DNA of 64,000 bases from assembly GCA_963743825.1 (NCBI GenBank), contig CAVURC010000007.1:1-64000 (forward strand). The letters run 5' to 3'. Positions 36,202 through 45,038 of the stretch are shown piece after piece. The notes beneath the pieces are model-generated. The model made no database searches and had not been told where the DNA came from. It was given only the letters and a program-made list of their open reading frames with translations. The stretch comes from Sva-07 sp963743825. GTDB lineage: Bacteria > Actinomycetota > Acidimicrobiia > Acidimicrobiales > Ilumatobacteraceae. The number at the start of each line of letters is the position of its first letter. The first letter of the stretch is position 1. Made by a program: the position numbers and the translations under genes.

Positions 36202-36879
36202 ATGCCGACGACCGATTGGAACCCGTTGCTGCGAGATCAGTTCGACCAGCCCTACTGGAGCGAGCTGCAGACGTTCGTCGCCCTCGAACGACAACGACAC
36301 ACCGTGTACCCGCCGTCGGGCGACGTGTTCGCCGCGCTGCACCTGACGCCCTACGCCGACACGCGCGTGGTCATCTTGGGCCAGGACCCGTACCACGGGC
36401 CCCAGCAGGCGCACGGCCTGTGCTTCTCGGTGCGTCCCGGCGTACGCATCCCTCCCTCGCTGATGAACATCCACAAGGAACTCCACGACGATCTGGGTCT
36501 GCCGATTCCCGAGCACGGCAACCTCGAAGCATGGGCCCGCCACGGTGTGCTCCTGCTGAACACCACGCTGACCGTGCGCGCCGGGCAGGCTGCGTCGCAC
36601 CAGCAGCACGGGTGGGAGACGTTCACCGATCACATCATCGAGGTCGTGAGCGACAAGCCCGAGACCGTCGTGTTCATACTCTGGGGCAACTCGGCTCGCC
36701 GCAAGCGCGCCTTGATCGACACCACACGGCACGTCGTGATCGAGTCGGCGCATCCGTCGCCGCTGTCGGCACACAACGGCTTCTTCGGGAGCAAACCGTT
36801 CAGCCGCGCCAACGCAGCACTGACGGCAGCCGGGCGTGAACCGATCGACTGGAATCTGACCGCGTCGGAGATGATGTAG
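36202..36879 (+). CDS. ung: Uracil-DNA glycosylase, family 1
   Basis: Intact 225-residue base-excision repair enzyme removing uracil from DNA. Catalytic water-activating loop VILGQDPYHGPQQAHGLCFS, uracil-binding LLLNTTLTVR with conserved Asn, and minor-groove loop ESAHPSPLSAHNGFFG, all as in family 1. AGGTGGG lies about five bases before the ATG, one of the clearer ribosome sites in the window. It diverges from the ACC deaminase-like gene with 17 bases between starts. The YihY gene starts three bases after its stop, so the two are co-transcribed. Confidence 0.95.
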   Translation: MPTTDWNPLLRDQFDQPYWSELQTFVALERQRHTVYPPSGDVFAALHLTPYADTRVVILGQDPYHGPQQAHGLCFSVRPGVRIPPSLMNIHKELHDDLGLPIPEHGNLEAWARHGVLLLNTTLTVRAGQAASHQQHGWETFTDHIIEVVSDKPETVVFILWGNSARRKRALIDTTRHVVIESAHPSPLSAHNGFFGSKPFSRANAALTAAGREPIDWNLTASEMM

Positions 36880-36882
36880 GCC

Positions 36883-37757
36883 ATGGCATGGACCACGAGC
36901 GATCGGATGATGGGGCTGCGAGCGCAAGCACCCGGCGATCGAGGTGGGCGTCGACACGCTCGACGGCTGGCGGCGCCACATCTCGGGCCGCAACGCGTCG
37001 GTGCTGGCATTCTTCGGCTTTCTCTCGATCTTCCCGCTGTTGCTGGCAGCCACGACCATCCTCGGGCTCGCCCTCGACGGAAACGAGGACCTGCAGCGAC
37101 GCATCATCGACGGCGCGCTCGCCGACATCCCGGTGTTGGGCGAGCAGTTGCAGAACGATCCGACGTCGCTCGACGGCAGCGTCTGGGTCCTCGTTCTCGG
37201 GCTCGGCGTCGCGCTGTGGAGTGCCACCAAGGCCTTCGTCGCACTGCAGGTCGGACTCGACGACGTCTGGGAGATCGACGTCGATCATCGCGACGCCATA
37301 CACAAACAGCGCGGCAAGGCGCTGCTCGGGTTGGTGTTCATCGGCGGCGCTCAGATCGCCGGCCTGGCAGTCACCACCGTGGTCAGCGAGGCCGGCCTGC
37401 CACTCGGAGGACGCCTCGTGCTGTTCGGTGCCACCGTGGCGATCAATGTCGTGGTGGTCGCCGCGATGTACCGCTACCTCACCGCAGCCCGACTCTCGTG
37501 GGCCGACGTGTGGCCGGGTTCGATCGCAGCGGGAATCGCCTGCGACGTTGATCCAGCAGTTCGGCACCATGATCGTGGTGCGGATCACCTCGAACGCGAG
37601 CGACACCTACGGCCAGTTCGCCGTGGTACTCGGACTGGTGACGTGGCTGAGCCTGTTGGCCATCGCCACGATCATGAGCGCAGAATTCAACGCTGCGCTC
37701 ATGCGCCGCCGGGAGGGTTCGCTCGCCCGAGTGCGACGTGCGAACGCCGAGTTCTGA
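36883..37757 (+). CDS. YihY/BrkB family membrane protein (frameshifted)
   Basis: Inner-membrane protein of about 291 residues with six helices. After a frame change near 36925 it reads DTLDGWRRHISGRNASVLAF and FGFLSIFPLLLAATTILGLA, then LGVALWSATKAFVALQVGLD, MYRYLTAARLSWADVWPGS and, after another break near 37545, QQFGTMIVVRITSNASDTYG and VVLGLVTWLSLLAIATIMSAEFNAAL, the family end. Once called ribonuclease BN by mistake; true function unknown, with envelope or export roles suggested. Co-directional with ung. Confidence 0.83.
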
Positions 37758-37774
37758 CTCCTTGGATTCCGGGG

Positions 37775-38320
37775 TCAGGGCTGCAGGATCGTGTACCCGT
37801 CGAGCACCGTGAGCAGCGGCGACTCGGGCGCCGGCGGCAGCCGATGGCCGAGGTCGCGTGATCGCACCTCTCCGATCCACTGATCGTGCTGGTACTCGTG
37901 GTTCACGAGTGCTCGCACGAGGCCGGCGGCGACCACCGACAGTTGTTCGGGTGCCCCGACGCCACCGGTGCGGATCGCGTCGACGCGCACGATGACGCGC
38001 TCGGACACCGCCGCCCGATAGCGCACCAATCGCTCCAGGTGAGGAAGGCCACTGCGAGCAGGCTCCGCGGTGGCGCTGTCCATGAGTGCATCGAGTTCAG
38101 GGTCTGGGCTCGGTTCGGCGGCGAGCAGGTTGCGCACCATGAAGTGCGCCACCGCCGCCTGGTGCCCGAGATGCCAACCGATCGCGCTGGAGTTCTCGGT
38201 CGGGCGCCAACGGAGTTCGGCGTCGGTCAGGTCGAGCCAGAGGGCATCGGTGAACGCCCAGGCACGGCGGAGTTCGGCGACCAGATCGTCGAGCAGTTCG
38301 GCTACCACGTCGCCGTTCAC
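37775..38320 (-). CDS. DinB-family protein
   Basis: Intact 181-residue four-helix bundle of the DinB/YfiT superfamily, which includes mycothiol- and bacillithiol-dependent transferases. Metal-site histidines are expected from GWHLGHQAAVAHF and the late NHEYQHDQWIGEV; both are present. ELRWRPTENSSAIGWHLGH is the family signature. The GTG at 38320 overlaps the stop of the hydrolase-OsmC gene (GTGA), so it is co-expressed with an organic-peroxide or thiol-linked protein, which fits a mycothiol-related role (inference). A longer in-frame N-terminus reading into the preceding gene is not supported. Confidence 0.82.
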   Translation of the reverse strand: MNGDVVAELLDDLVAELRRAWAFTDALWLDLTDAELRWRPTENSSAIGWHLGHQAAVAHFMVRNLLAAEPSPDPELDALMDSATAEPARSGLPHLERLVRYRAAVSERVIVRVDAIRTGGVGAPEQLSVVAAGLVRALVNHEYQHDQWIGEVRSRDLGHRLPPAPESPLLTVLDGYTILQP

Positions 38321-39573
38321 CTGCGATCCTGCTCCGCCAGGCTGGTGACGATGGAACTTGCGGCCTCGAGCGTGCGGTGGACGGGGCACTTGTCGGCGAT
38401 CTCGAGCAACTTGGCCCGATCGGCGTCGGTCAGGTCGTCACCGGCGAGGTGGAGCACCCGTTCGAATCGATCGATCATGCCCGTTCGGTCGGCGAGCTGC
38501 TCGTTGTCGGCGCATTCGGCGCAGTCGTCGGCGTGCACCTTGCCGTGCGTGACCTCGACGGTGACCTGATCGAGCGGCAGCTGCTTGCGGTCGGCGTACA
38601 TCCGCAACGTCATCGACGTACAGGCGCCGAGCGCTGCTCCGAGGAAGTCGTACGGCGACGGCCCTGCGTCGAATCCGCCGACCGACTCGGGCTCGTCGGC
38701 GAGCAGCCGGTGACGCCCGACCACCACGTGATTGAGGAACGCTCCCTGGCTCGTCTCGGCCACGACGACCGGTGCCGTCGGGCGTGGCGCATCGAGCGCC
38801 CCGCTCTCGTCGACGACGTACCGGTTGGCGAACGCCCCGATCATCGACGCCGCGAATTCGGCGTCGGAGACGCCAGAGAGCAAGTGGTCGGCACCATCGA
38901 GCGACACGAAGCTCTTCGGATGGCGCGCGGCGAGGAAGATCTCCGCCGCGTTGTCGATACCGACGGTGTTGTCGATCGGTGAGTGCAGCACGAGCAGTGC
39001 CGTGCGCATCGCGGCGACCCGGTCGGTGACGAGGTGATCGCGGAGATCGTCGACGAACTGCTGACGGATCGTGAACGTCCGACCGGCGAGCTGCACCTCG
39101 GCGGCGCCGTCCGATTCGATCTGCTCGAGCGACGGCGAGAACAGCCGAGTCACGTGCTCGGTGCTCGAGGGCGCACCGATCGTCGCAACGGCGCGCACTT
39201 CGGCGATCGACCCGGCGACGGCAAGCACCGCCGACCCGCCGAGGGAGTGCCCGATGAGCACTTGGGGGGCGCGGTGGTTGGTCCGCAACCAGTCCGCGGC
39301 GGCAACGAGGTCGTCGGTGTTCGACGTGAAGTCGGTGTTGGCGAACTCGCCGTCGCTCATGCCGAGCCCGGTGAAGTCGAAGCGCAGCACACCGAAGCCC
39401 ACGTCGGTCAGCGCATTGGCGATCCGCGACGCCGCGTGGATGTCCTTGCCGCAGGTGAAGCAGTGGGCGAACAGTGCGAACGCCTTCGGCGGCCCGGCCG
39501 GCAGGTCGAGTCGGGCGGCCAACTCGGCGCCCTGGCTCCCGGTGAAGGTGACCCGTTCGATGCGTGCTCCCAT
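38317..39573 (-). CDS. Bifunctional alpha/beta hydrolase and OsmC-family protein
   Basis: Intact 418-residue fusion. The first ~255 residues are an alpha/beta hydrolase: HCFTCGKDIHAASRIANAL, RFDFTGLGMSDG, nucleophile elbow LIGHSLGGSAVLA, acid in LLVLHSPIDNTV and His in SLDGADHLL. The last ~140 residues are OsmC-like with GFDAGPSPYDFLGAALGACT and DKCPVHRTLE, carrying the two redox cysteines. Such fusions occur widely in bacteria; roles in organic hydroperoxide reduction or thioester chemistry are suggested. TACGGT sits seven bases before the ATG. It begins an operon with the DinB-family gene. Confidence 0.9.
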   Translation of the reverse strand: MGARIERVTFTGSQGAELAARLDLPAGPPKAFALFAHCFTCGKDIHAASRIANALTDVGFGVLRFDFTGLGMSDGEFANTDFTSNTDDLVAAADWLRTNHRAPQVLIGHSLGGSAVLAVAGSIAEVRAVATIGAPSSTEHVTRLFSPSLEQIESDGAAEVQLAGRTFTIRQQFVDDLRDHLVTDRVAAMRTALLVLHSPIDNTVGIDNAAEIFLAARHPKSFVSLDGADHLLSGVSDAEFAASMIGAFANRYVVDESGALDAPRPTAPVVVAETSQGAFLNHVVVGRHRLLADEPESVGGFDAGPSPYDFLGAALGACTSMTLRMYADRKQLPLDQVTVEVTHGKVHADDCAECADNEQLADRTGMIDRFERVLHLAGDDLTDADRAKLLEIADKCPVHRTLEAASSIVTSLAEQDRR

Positions 39574-39580
39574 GGATCGG

Positions 39581-39586
39581 ACCGTA
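39581..39586 (-). promoter_or_regulatory. Probable -10 box of hydrolase-OsmC gene
   Basis: TACGGT on the minus strand, seven bases before the ATG at 39573. Confidence 0.5.
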
Positions 39587-39589
39587 CCG

Positions 39590-39634
39590 AATGAGACGCC
39601 GGGTTGAGACGCGGTCAGACCCCGCGTCTCATTC
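39590..39634 (+). repeat. GGGTC-n-GACCC palindrome, GAGACG type (extended copy)
   Basis: Hairpin arms GAGACGCGG and CCGCGTCTC (39606-39630), preceded by a second partial unit ATGAGACG. Located in the gap between the acyl-CoA dehydrogenase stop and the hydrolase-OsmC promoter. The core is shortened here (GGTCAGACC), an imperfect copy. Confidence 0.65.
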
Positions 39635-40877
39635 ACTTGCGGCCGAAACCGAAGAGGTGCTGGCCGACCTTGCGCATCTGGATCTCCTCGGACCCCTCGG
39701 TGATGCGGTAGCGGCGATGGTGACGGTAGATGTGCTCGAACGGCATGTGTCGCGAGTAGCCGACCCCGCCACAGGTCTGCATCGCACGGTCGGCGGCATC
39801 GCAGGCGAGACGGTTGGCGCGGTAGTTGCACATCGCCACGAGATGCGTGACCTCCATGTGATGCTTCGTGTCGAGCATCGTCGCCGTGTACCGAACGAGT
39901 TGGCGCAACATGGCCGCCTCCGTGTGCAGCTCCACGAGCGGGAACTGGATGCCCTGGTTGACCGACAGCTTCTTGCCCCAGGTGGTCCGGCTGTTGGCGT
40001 AGGCGACGGCCTCGTCGATGCAGTACTGGGCCGCACCGAGCGACGACGCCGCCTGACGGATGCGGTTCTCGTGGACGAAGTGCTGGGCGAGCTCGAGGCC
40101 CCGATCGGCCTCGCCGAACAACGCGTCGGCACCGACACGGACGTCGGTGAGGCTCACCTCGGCGTGATCGGTCGGCATGTTGAACGTCCACCAGAAGAAC
40201 TCGACCGCGAAGCCGGGTACATCGGTCGGGACGAGGAAGGCGCTGATGCCCTTCGGGCTGCCCGGCTCACCGGACGTTCGGGCGAAGATGATGTCGTGGG
40301 TGGCGTGGTGCAGCCCCGAGTTCCACCGCTTCATGCCGTTGATGACCCATTCGTCGCCGTCACGCACGGCCGTGGTCTCCATGTAGGTGGCATCGCTGCC
40401 GTGGTTCGGCTCGGTGAGGCCGAACGCCAAGCGGCGAGTGCCGTCGAGGAAGCCGGGCATCCAGTCGGCCTTCTGCGCCTCGGTGCCGAAGTCACGCATC
40501 ATCAGCACGGTCGGGAAGTTGCCGACGACCGACGACTCGTTCTGCAGATCGTTGTGCAGGCCGAGCCCCTTGTGCGCGAGATGCTCGCGGATGATCGCCA
40601 TCTTCAGATTGCTGGCGTCCTGGCCACCGAACTCGACGGGCAGTGCGAGACGCAGCCACCCTGCCTCGTCAGCTCGACGGCGCATCTCGCGCAGGAGCGC
40701 CTCCCAGTCGGCGCGTGGGACGCCGTCGTTGTCGAAGTCGGTACGTGCCCATTCGCGGCGATGGTCGAAGAACCGGATGTTGTCGTCCTGCTGCTCCAGC
40801 GGCTTGATCTCGGCCTCGATGAAGGCATCGAGCTCATCGAGCGTGTTGCGGATGTCGGCGGGGATCTCGAAGTCCAT
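39633..40877 (-). CDS. Acyl-CoA dehydrogenase
   Basis: Intact 414-residue FAD enzyme making the alpha-beta double bond in acyl-CoA and reducing ETF. FAD and substrate signatures: FGLTEPNHGSDATYM, WVINGMKRWNSG, and the C-terminal QTCGGVGYSRHMPFEHIYRH. The usual catalytic Glu position near the C-terminus reads YRITEGSEEIQMRK. The N-terminus MDFEIPADIRNTLDELDAF is typical of long-chain or branched actinobacterial members. It lies 37 bases downstream of the SDR gene in the gat operon direction. The Fix-type ETF in this window is a possible but unproven electron acceptor. Confidence 0.9.
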   Translation of the reverse strand: MDFEIPADIRNTLDELDAFIEAEIKPLEQQDDNIRFFDHRREWARTDFDNDGVPRADWEALLREMRRRADEAGWLRLALPVEFGGQDASNLKMAIIREHLAHKGLGLHNDLQNESSVVGNFPTVLMMRDFGTEAQKADWMPGFLDGTRRLAFGLTEPNHGSDATYMETTAVRDGDEWVINGMKRWNSGLHHATHDIIFARTSGEPGSPKGISAFLVPTDVPGFAVEFFWWTFNMPTDHAEVSLTDVRVGADALFGEADRGLELAQHFVHENRIRQAASSLGAAQYCIDEAVAYANSRTTWGKKLSVNQGIQFPLVELHTEAAMLRQLVRYTATMLDTKHHMEVTHLVAMCNYRANRLACDAADRAMQTCGGVGYSRHMPFEHIYRHHRRYRITEGSEEIQMRKVGQHLFGFGRK

Positions 40878-40914
40878 CGTTCGAGTGTGCCGACACGGCG
40901 ACGCCGGCGACGAG

Positions 40915-41664
40915 TCAGGAGGCCCCGAGCCCGCCGGCGACCTGGATGGTCTGCCCGGTCACCCAACGCGCCGCTGGCGAGGCCAGGTACACCACCGTCG
41001 ATCCCACATCACGCGGGGTGCCGAGGCCCAACGGCACTCGCGCAGCGAGCTCGTCGATACCGACGCCACGTCGGTCGATGGCTTCGAAGAGCATCTTCGT
41101 CGGGATCATCCCTGGCGCGATCGCATTCACCCGGATGTCCGGCGCCAGTTCGACCGCCATGGTCCGGGTGAGCGAGATCACCGCGGCCTTGCATGCGGCG
41201 TAGTGGCCGCCACCAGGCAGCGCGCCGAACGCGGCCATCGACGCGATGTTGATGATCGAACCCCACCTCATCTGTTCCGCGGCCGCCATCGAACCGTTCC
41301 AGACGGACGTGAAGTTGAGTTCGACACAGCGGTCCCACTCGCTGCGCTCCAGTTCGGCCAGGGGCTTGGTGCCCTCGGAGCCACCCGCATTGTTGACCCA
41401 GATGTCGAGATGGCCGAACTCGTCGAGCGCCGCCGTGGCGAGCGACCCGAGCGCGAACGTATCGGTCACGTCGGTCGGCACCGCGATGGCCGCTCCCCCG
41501 GCGGCGCGGATCGTGGCGGCGACCTGCTCGATCTCGTCGGCCGTCCGCGACGCGAGGACGACGGACGCGCCCGCCTCGGCCAACGAGTGGGCGATCCCGG
41601 CGCCGATCCCGCGACCGGCGCCCGTGACCACAGCCACCTGCCCGTTGAGATCGAAGTCCGTCAC
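40915..41664 (-). CDS. SDR family oxidoreductase
   Basis: Intact 249-residue short-chain dehydrogenase. Nucleotide loop VAVVTGAGRGIGAGIAHSL, ASRTADE after beta-2 suggesting NADP(H), NNAGG, catalytic Ser in INIASMAAFGALPGGG and Tyr-x3-Lys in HYAACKAAVISLTR, and a C-terminal LASPAARWVTGQTIQVAGGL. Similar to 3-oxoacyl-ACP or 3-hydroxyacyl-CoA reductases. The ATG overlaps the gatB stop by four bases, so it is translated as the fourth gene of the gat operon, and the acyl-CoA dehydrogenase follows; together they suggest beta-oxidation steps. Confidence 0.9.
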   Translation of the reverse strand: MTDFDLNGQVAVVTGAGRGIGAGIAHSLAEAGASVVLASRTADEIEQVAATIRAAGGAAIAVPTDVTDTFALGSLATAALDEFGHLDIWVNNAGGSEGTKPLAELERSEWDRCVELNFTSVWNGSMAAAEQMRWGSIINIASMAAFGALPGGGHYAACKAAVISLTRTMAVELAPDIRVNAIAPGMIPTKMLFEAIDRRGVGIDELAARVPLGLGTPRDVGSTVVYLASPAARWVTGQTIQVAGGLGAS

Positions 41665-43127
41665 GATGCGCCAGCGGCCGCGCGACGTTCCAGCAGGGCG
41701 GTGACGGCCTTGCCGTCGGCCTGACCCTTGGAGGCCTTCATCACCGCGCCGACCAGGGCGCCCATCGCCTTTCCCTCACCGGCGCAGAACTTGGCCCAGG
41801 CGTCGGGTTGGGCCGCGATCGCGTCGTCGACCATCGACTCCAACTCGCCCGTGTCGAGCGCCTCGAAGCCCTTCGATGCGGCAATCGCCCGTGCGTCGCC
41901 GCCACCACTCGACACGATCTCGGCGAGCACCTGCTTGGCCTGGGTCGCGGTCAACTCGCCGTCGACCTCCATCCGAGTGAGCGCGGCGAGGTCGGCTGCC
42001 GGCACCGACGGCTGCCCACCCTCGTCGGCGAAGGCCTCCTTGACGTGGACGAGGGCACGGCCCGCATCGCCGCCTGCCGCCGCGACCGCGAGCACGTAGG
42101 CGTCCTGGCCACGATCGGTCACGACGAGCACCGCTTCGGAGTCGGGGCGTTGGCCGCTCGCCTCGGCGAGCTGCAAGCGACGCGCGGCCGGGAGCACAGG
42201 CAGCGAGTAGCGGACGCGCTCGATCCATTCGGGGTCGGGGTCGACGACGACGAGGTCGGGCTCCTGGAAGTACCGGTAGTCGTCGGCATCCTCCTTGCTG
42301 CGCAGGGTGTGCGTTCGACCATCGGTCTCGTCCCAGTGACGGGTCTCCTGGCGGATCACCTCGCCCGCTTCGAGCATGCCCACCTGGCGCTGCGCCTCGT
42401 ACTCGATCGCCCGGCCGACCGAGCGCACCGAGTTGACGTTCTTGATCTCGCAGCGCGTGCCGAACTCGGCGCCCGGTAGGCGGACGCTGACGTTGGCATC
42501 GACACGCATCGAGCCTTCCTCCATCTTCGCGTCCGAGGCGCCGACGGCCACGAGGATCGCTCGCAATTCGTTGACGTACGCCTTGGCCTGCTCGGGGTTG
42601 CGAATGTCGGGACGGCTCACGATCTCGACCAGTGGAACGCCGGCGCGGTTGAAGTCGATCAGCGAATGGTCACTGCCGTGGATTCGCCCACCCGTGCCGC
42701 CGACATGGGTCGACTTGCCGGTGTCCTCCTCCAGGTGTGCGCGCTCGATGCCGACCCGGAAGCCATCGGGAAGGTCGAGCCAGCCGTCGATGCAGATCGG
42801 CTCGTCGTACTGGCTGATCTGGTACGCCTTGGGCATGTCCGGGTAGAAGTAGTTCTTGCGGGCGAAGGTCGAGCGCTGCACCGTGCAGTTGACCGCCAGC
42901 CCGAGCCGCATGGCGAGTTCGACGGCCTGGCGGTTGAGCACGGGAAGTGCGCCGGGCAGGCCGAGTGTGACGGGGTCGATGTTGGTGTTCGGTTCGTCGC
43001 CGAAGCGATTGGGGGAGGCCGAGAAGAGCTTCGTGCGGGTGGCGAGTTCGACGTGGACCTCGAGGCCGACGACCATCTCGTAGCCCCGCAACGTCCAGGC
43101 AGCCTCGGTCGAGACGGTGTCGCTCAT
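41661..43127 (-). CDS. gatB: Aspartyl/glutamyl-tRNA amidotransferase subunit B
   Basis: Intact 488-residue GatB, the ATP-dependent kinase subunit that activates the misacylated tRNA carboxylate. Marks: YEMVVGLEVHVELATRTKLF, GLPGALPVLNRQAVE, KNYFYPDMPKAYQISQYDEPI, EEDTGKSTH, GVPLVEIVSRPDIR, RCEIKNVNSVRS, and a YqeY-like tail ending KQVLAEIVSSGG to VGAVMKASKGQADGKAV. It acts with GatA and GatC in the cytoplasm. Starts four bases inside the gatA end, in the order C-A-B. Confidence 0.96.
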   Translation of the reverse strand: MSDTVSTEAAWTLRGYEMVVGLEVHVELATRTKLFSASPNRFGDEPNTNIDPVTLGLPGALPVLNRQAVELAMRLGLAVNCTVQRSTFARKNYFYPDMPKAYQISQYDEPICIDGWLDLPDGFRVGIERAHLEEDTGKSTHVGGTGGRIHGSDHSLIDFNRAGVPLVEIVSRPDIRNPEQAKAYVNELRAILVAVGASDAKMEEGSMRVDANVSVRLPGAEFGTRCEIKNVNSVRSVGRAIEYEAQRQVGMLEAGEVIRQETRHWDETDGRTHTLRSKEDADDYRYFQEPDLVVVDPDPEWIERVRYSLPVLPAARRLQLAEASGQRPDSEAVLVVTDRGQDAYVLAVAAAGGDAGRALVHVKEAFADEGGQPSVPAADLAALTRMEVDGELTATQAKQVLAEIVSSGGGDARAIAASKGFEALDTGELESMVDDAIAAQPDAWAKFCAGEGKAMGALVGAVMKASKGQADGKAVTALLERRAAAGAS

Positions 43128-44560
43128 GTCGGTGTCCTGCGTTCCAGTTCAGCTGCGGTTCGGAACATGGTCGCCTCCTGCAGGGCGGGGGCGAGAATCT
43201 GCACACCGACCGGCAGGCCGTCGTCGCCAGTGCCGAACGGCACGCTCATGGCGGGATCGCCGGTGAGGTTCGACGGGATGGTGTAGGTGTCGCAGAGGTA
43301 CATCGACATCGGGTCAGAGGTCTTGTCGCCGAGGTGGAACGCCACGGTCGGCGACGCCGGGGTGAGCAGCACGTCGGCTCGTTCGTAGGCGGTGGCGAAG
43401 TCGGCGGCGATGCGTCGACGGACCTTCAGCGCCCGGCCGTAGTAGGCGTCGTAGTAGCCGGCCGACAGCGCATAGGTGCCGAGCATGATGCGGCGTTTCA
43501 CCTCGGCGCCGAAGCCGTCGGTGCGCGTGGCCATGTACATGGCATTGGTGTCGGGCGCCTCGACGCGATGACCGAACCGCACGCCGTCGTAGCGGGCAAG
43601 ATTGCTCGACGCCTCCGCCGGTGCGATCAGGTAGTAGGCGGTGAGGCCGTAGGTGAAGGCCGGCACCTCGACGTCGACGATCTCGGCGCCGGCGTCGCGG
43701 AGTGCGTCGAAGGCCTGCTGCAGGCGCTCCACGACGTCGGGGCTCGCACCTTCGGGAAGGTCGGTGATCCGACCGACCCGCAGGCCCGCAACACCGAAGT
43801 CGAGGTGCCGGGTGATGTCGAGCGGCCCTTGGCGGATCGACGTCGAGTCCATCGGGTCGTGGCCCGAGATGGTCTCGAGCAGCAACGAGGCATCGGCGAC
43901 CGTGGTCGCGAAGGGCCCGATCTGGTCGAGGCTGGACGCGAATGCCACGAGCCCGTAGCGACTCACCGCACCGTAGGTCGGCTTGACACCGACCACGCCA
44001 CACAACGCTGCGGGCTGGCGGATCGAGCCCCCGGTGTCGGAACCGAGGCTGAGCGCGGCAAACCCTGCGGCAACCGCTGCTGCCGATCCACCGCTGGAGC
44101 CGCCGGGCACCCGGCTCGTGTCGTGCGGGTTGCGGGTGGGGCCGAACGCCGAGTTCTCGGTGCTCGATCCCATTGCGAACTCGTCGAGGTTCGTCTTGCC
44201 GACGATCACTGCGCCGGCGTCGCGCAGCTTGGTGACGACCGTGGCGTCGTAGGGCGGCTTCCAGCCGTCGAGGATCCTCGACGAGCACGTCGTCGGGATG
44301 CCTCGGGTGCACATGTTGTCCTTGAGGGCGATCGGCACACCGGCGAGGGCGCCGGGATCACGCCCGACGGCGACCGCGTCGTCGATCTCGGCTGCTCGCG
44401 CTCGGGCCTCGTCGGCGAGCACCAGGTTGAATGCATGGATGTCGCCCTCGCGGCGTGCGATCTCGGCGAGGTGACGCTCGACGACATCGGTCGCGGTGAC
44501 GACATTGTTGCGGACGTTCCACGCAATGTCGGTGGCGGTCACGATCGCTGGATCGGTCAT
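43124..44560 (-). CDS. gatA: Aspartyl/glutamyl-tRNA amidotransferase subunit A
   Basis: Intact 478-residue amidase that frees ammonia from glutamine for tRNA amidation. Amidase-signature triad parts: Lys in GVPIALKDNM, cis-Ser in the Gly/Ser-rich GGSSGGSAAAVAAGFA, nucleophile Ser in LGSDTGGSIRQPAALCG. C-terminal SNLTGDPAMSVPFGTGDDGL and GVQILAPALQEATMFR are GatA-typical. ATG at 44560 overlaps the gatC stop; its own stop overlaps gatB, so all three subunits are translationally coupled for equal amounts. Confidence 0.96.
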   Translation of the reverse strand: MTDPAIVTATDIAWNVRNNVVTATDVVERHLAEIARREGDIHAFNLVLADEARARAAEIDDAVAVGRDPGALAGVPIALKDNMCTRGIPTTCSSRILDGWKPPYDATVVTKLRDAGAVIVGKTNLDEFAMGSSTENSAFGPTRNPHDTSRVPGGSSGGSAAAVAAGFAALSLGSDTGGSIRQPAALCGVVGVKPTYGAVSRYGLVAFASSLDQIGPFATTVADASLLLETISGHDPMDSTSIRQGPLDITRHLDFGVAGLRVGRITDLPEGASPDVVERLQQAFDALRDAGAEIVDVEVPAFTYGLTAYYLIAPAEASSNLARYDGVRFGHRVEAPDTNAMYMATRTDGFGAEVKRRIMLGTYALSAGYYDAYYGRALKVRRRIAADFATAYERADVLLTPASPTVAFHLGDKTSDPMSMYLCDTYTIPSNLTGDPAMSVPFGTGDDGLPVGVQILAPALQEATMFRTAAELERRTPT

Positions 44561-44862
44561 CAATCGTCCAGCCCGACGATCGGTGGCACACGGAAGCGGC
44601 CGTCCTCGGCCGCCGGCGCGCCGGCGAGCACCTCGTCGCGGTCGAGGCAGTCCATCTCGATGTCCTCGCGCATCACATTGGCGATCGGCGTGGGGTGGGT
44701 CATCGGCTCGACCCCGTCGAGGTCGAGGGCGTCGATGTCGGCGAAGTGGTCGAGCATGTCGCTCAATTGGTGGGTCGCCTGGCGCAGTTCGTCGTCGCTG
44801 AGCGACAGCCGGGCGAGCTTGGCCACCTTCGCGACAGCCTCGGGAGTGATGCGGTCGGACAC
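44560..44862 (-). CDS. gatC: Aspartyl/glutamyl-tRNA amidotransferase subunit C
   Basis: Intact 100-residue helper subunit that wraps GatA and GatB. N-terminal helix VSDRITPEAVAKVAKLARLS and C-terminal VMREDIEMDCLDRDEVLAGA with RFRVPPIVG are diagnostic. The GTG at 44862 gives the family start; TAGCGT eight bases upstream fits a leaderless operon promoter. First gene of gatC-gatA-gatB-SDR. Confidence 0.93.
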   Translation of the reverse strand: MSDRITPEAVAKVAKLARLSLSDDELRQATHQLSDMLDHFADIDALDLDGVEPMTHPTPIANVMREDIEMDCLDRDEVLAGAPAAEDGRFRVPPIVGLDD

Positions 44863-44870
44863 GACCCCCA

Positions 44871-44876
44871 ACGCTA
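44871..44876 (-). promoter_or_regulatory. Probable -10 box of gat operon
   Basis: TAGCGT on the minus strand, eight bases before the gatC GTG. Confidence 0.5.
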
Positions 44877-44901
44877 CCCGTCCCTCCCGACCCCACCCTC
44901 C

Positions 44902-44954
44902 CCGAAAAATGCGCCAGATTGCCCGCTGAGCGGTCTCAAACCCGCACATTTCGG
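44902..44954 (-). repeat. GAAAAATGCGC palindromic element, copy 1
   Basis: About 53 bases beginning CCGAAAAATGCGC and ending GCACATTTCGG, with complementary ends. It sits upstream of gatC and faces copy 2 head to head 18 bases away. The middle diverges from copies 2 and 3. Confidence 0.6.
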
Positions 44955-44972
44955 CCGGCCTCGACCCGCCAC

Positions 44973-45026
44973 CCTGAAATGTGCGGAGATTTGCCCGCCA
45001 GGCGCACATTGCAGCGCATTTTTCGG
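44973..45026 (+). repeat. GAAAAATGCGC palindromic element, copy 2
   Basis: Inverted relative to copy 1: begins CCTGAAATGTGCGG and ends GCGCATTTTTCGG, with an internal CCAGGCGCACATT block shared with copy 3 at 48.7 kb. It ends 12 bases before the citrate synthase stop. Confidence 0.65.
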
Positions 45027-45038
45027 AAAGGGGGAGGG

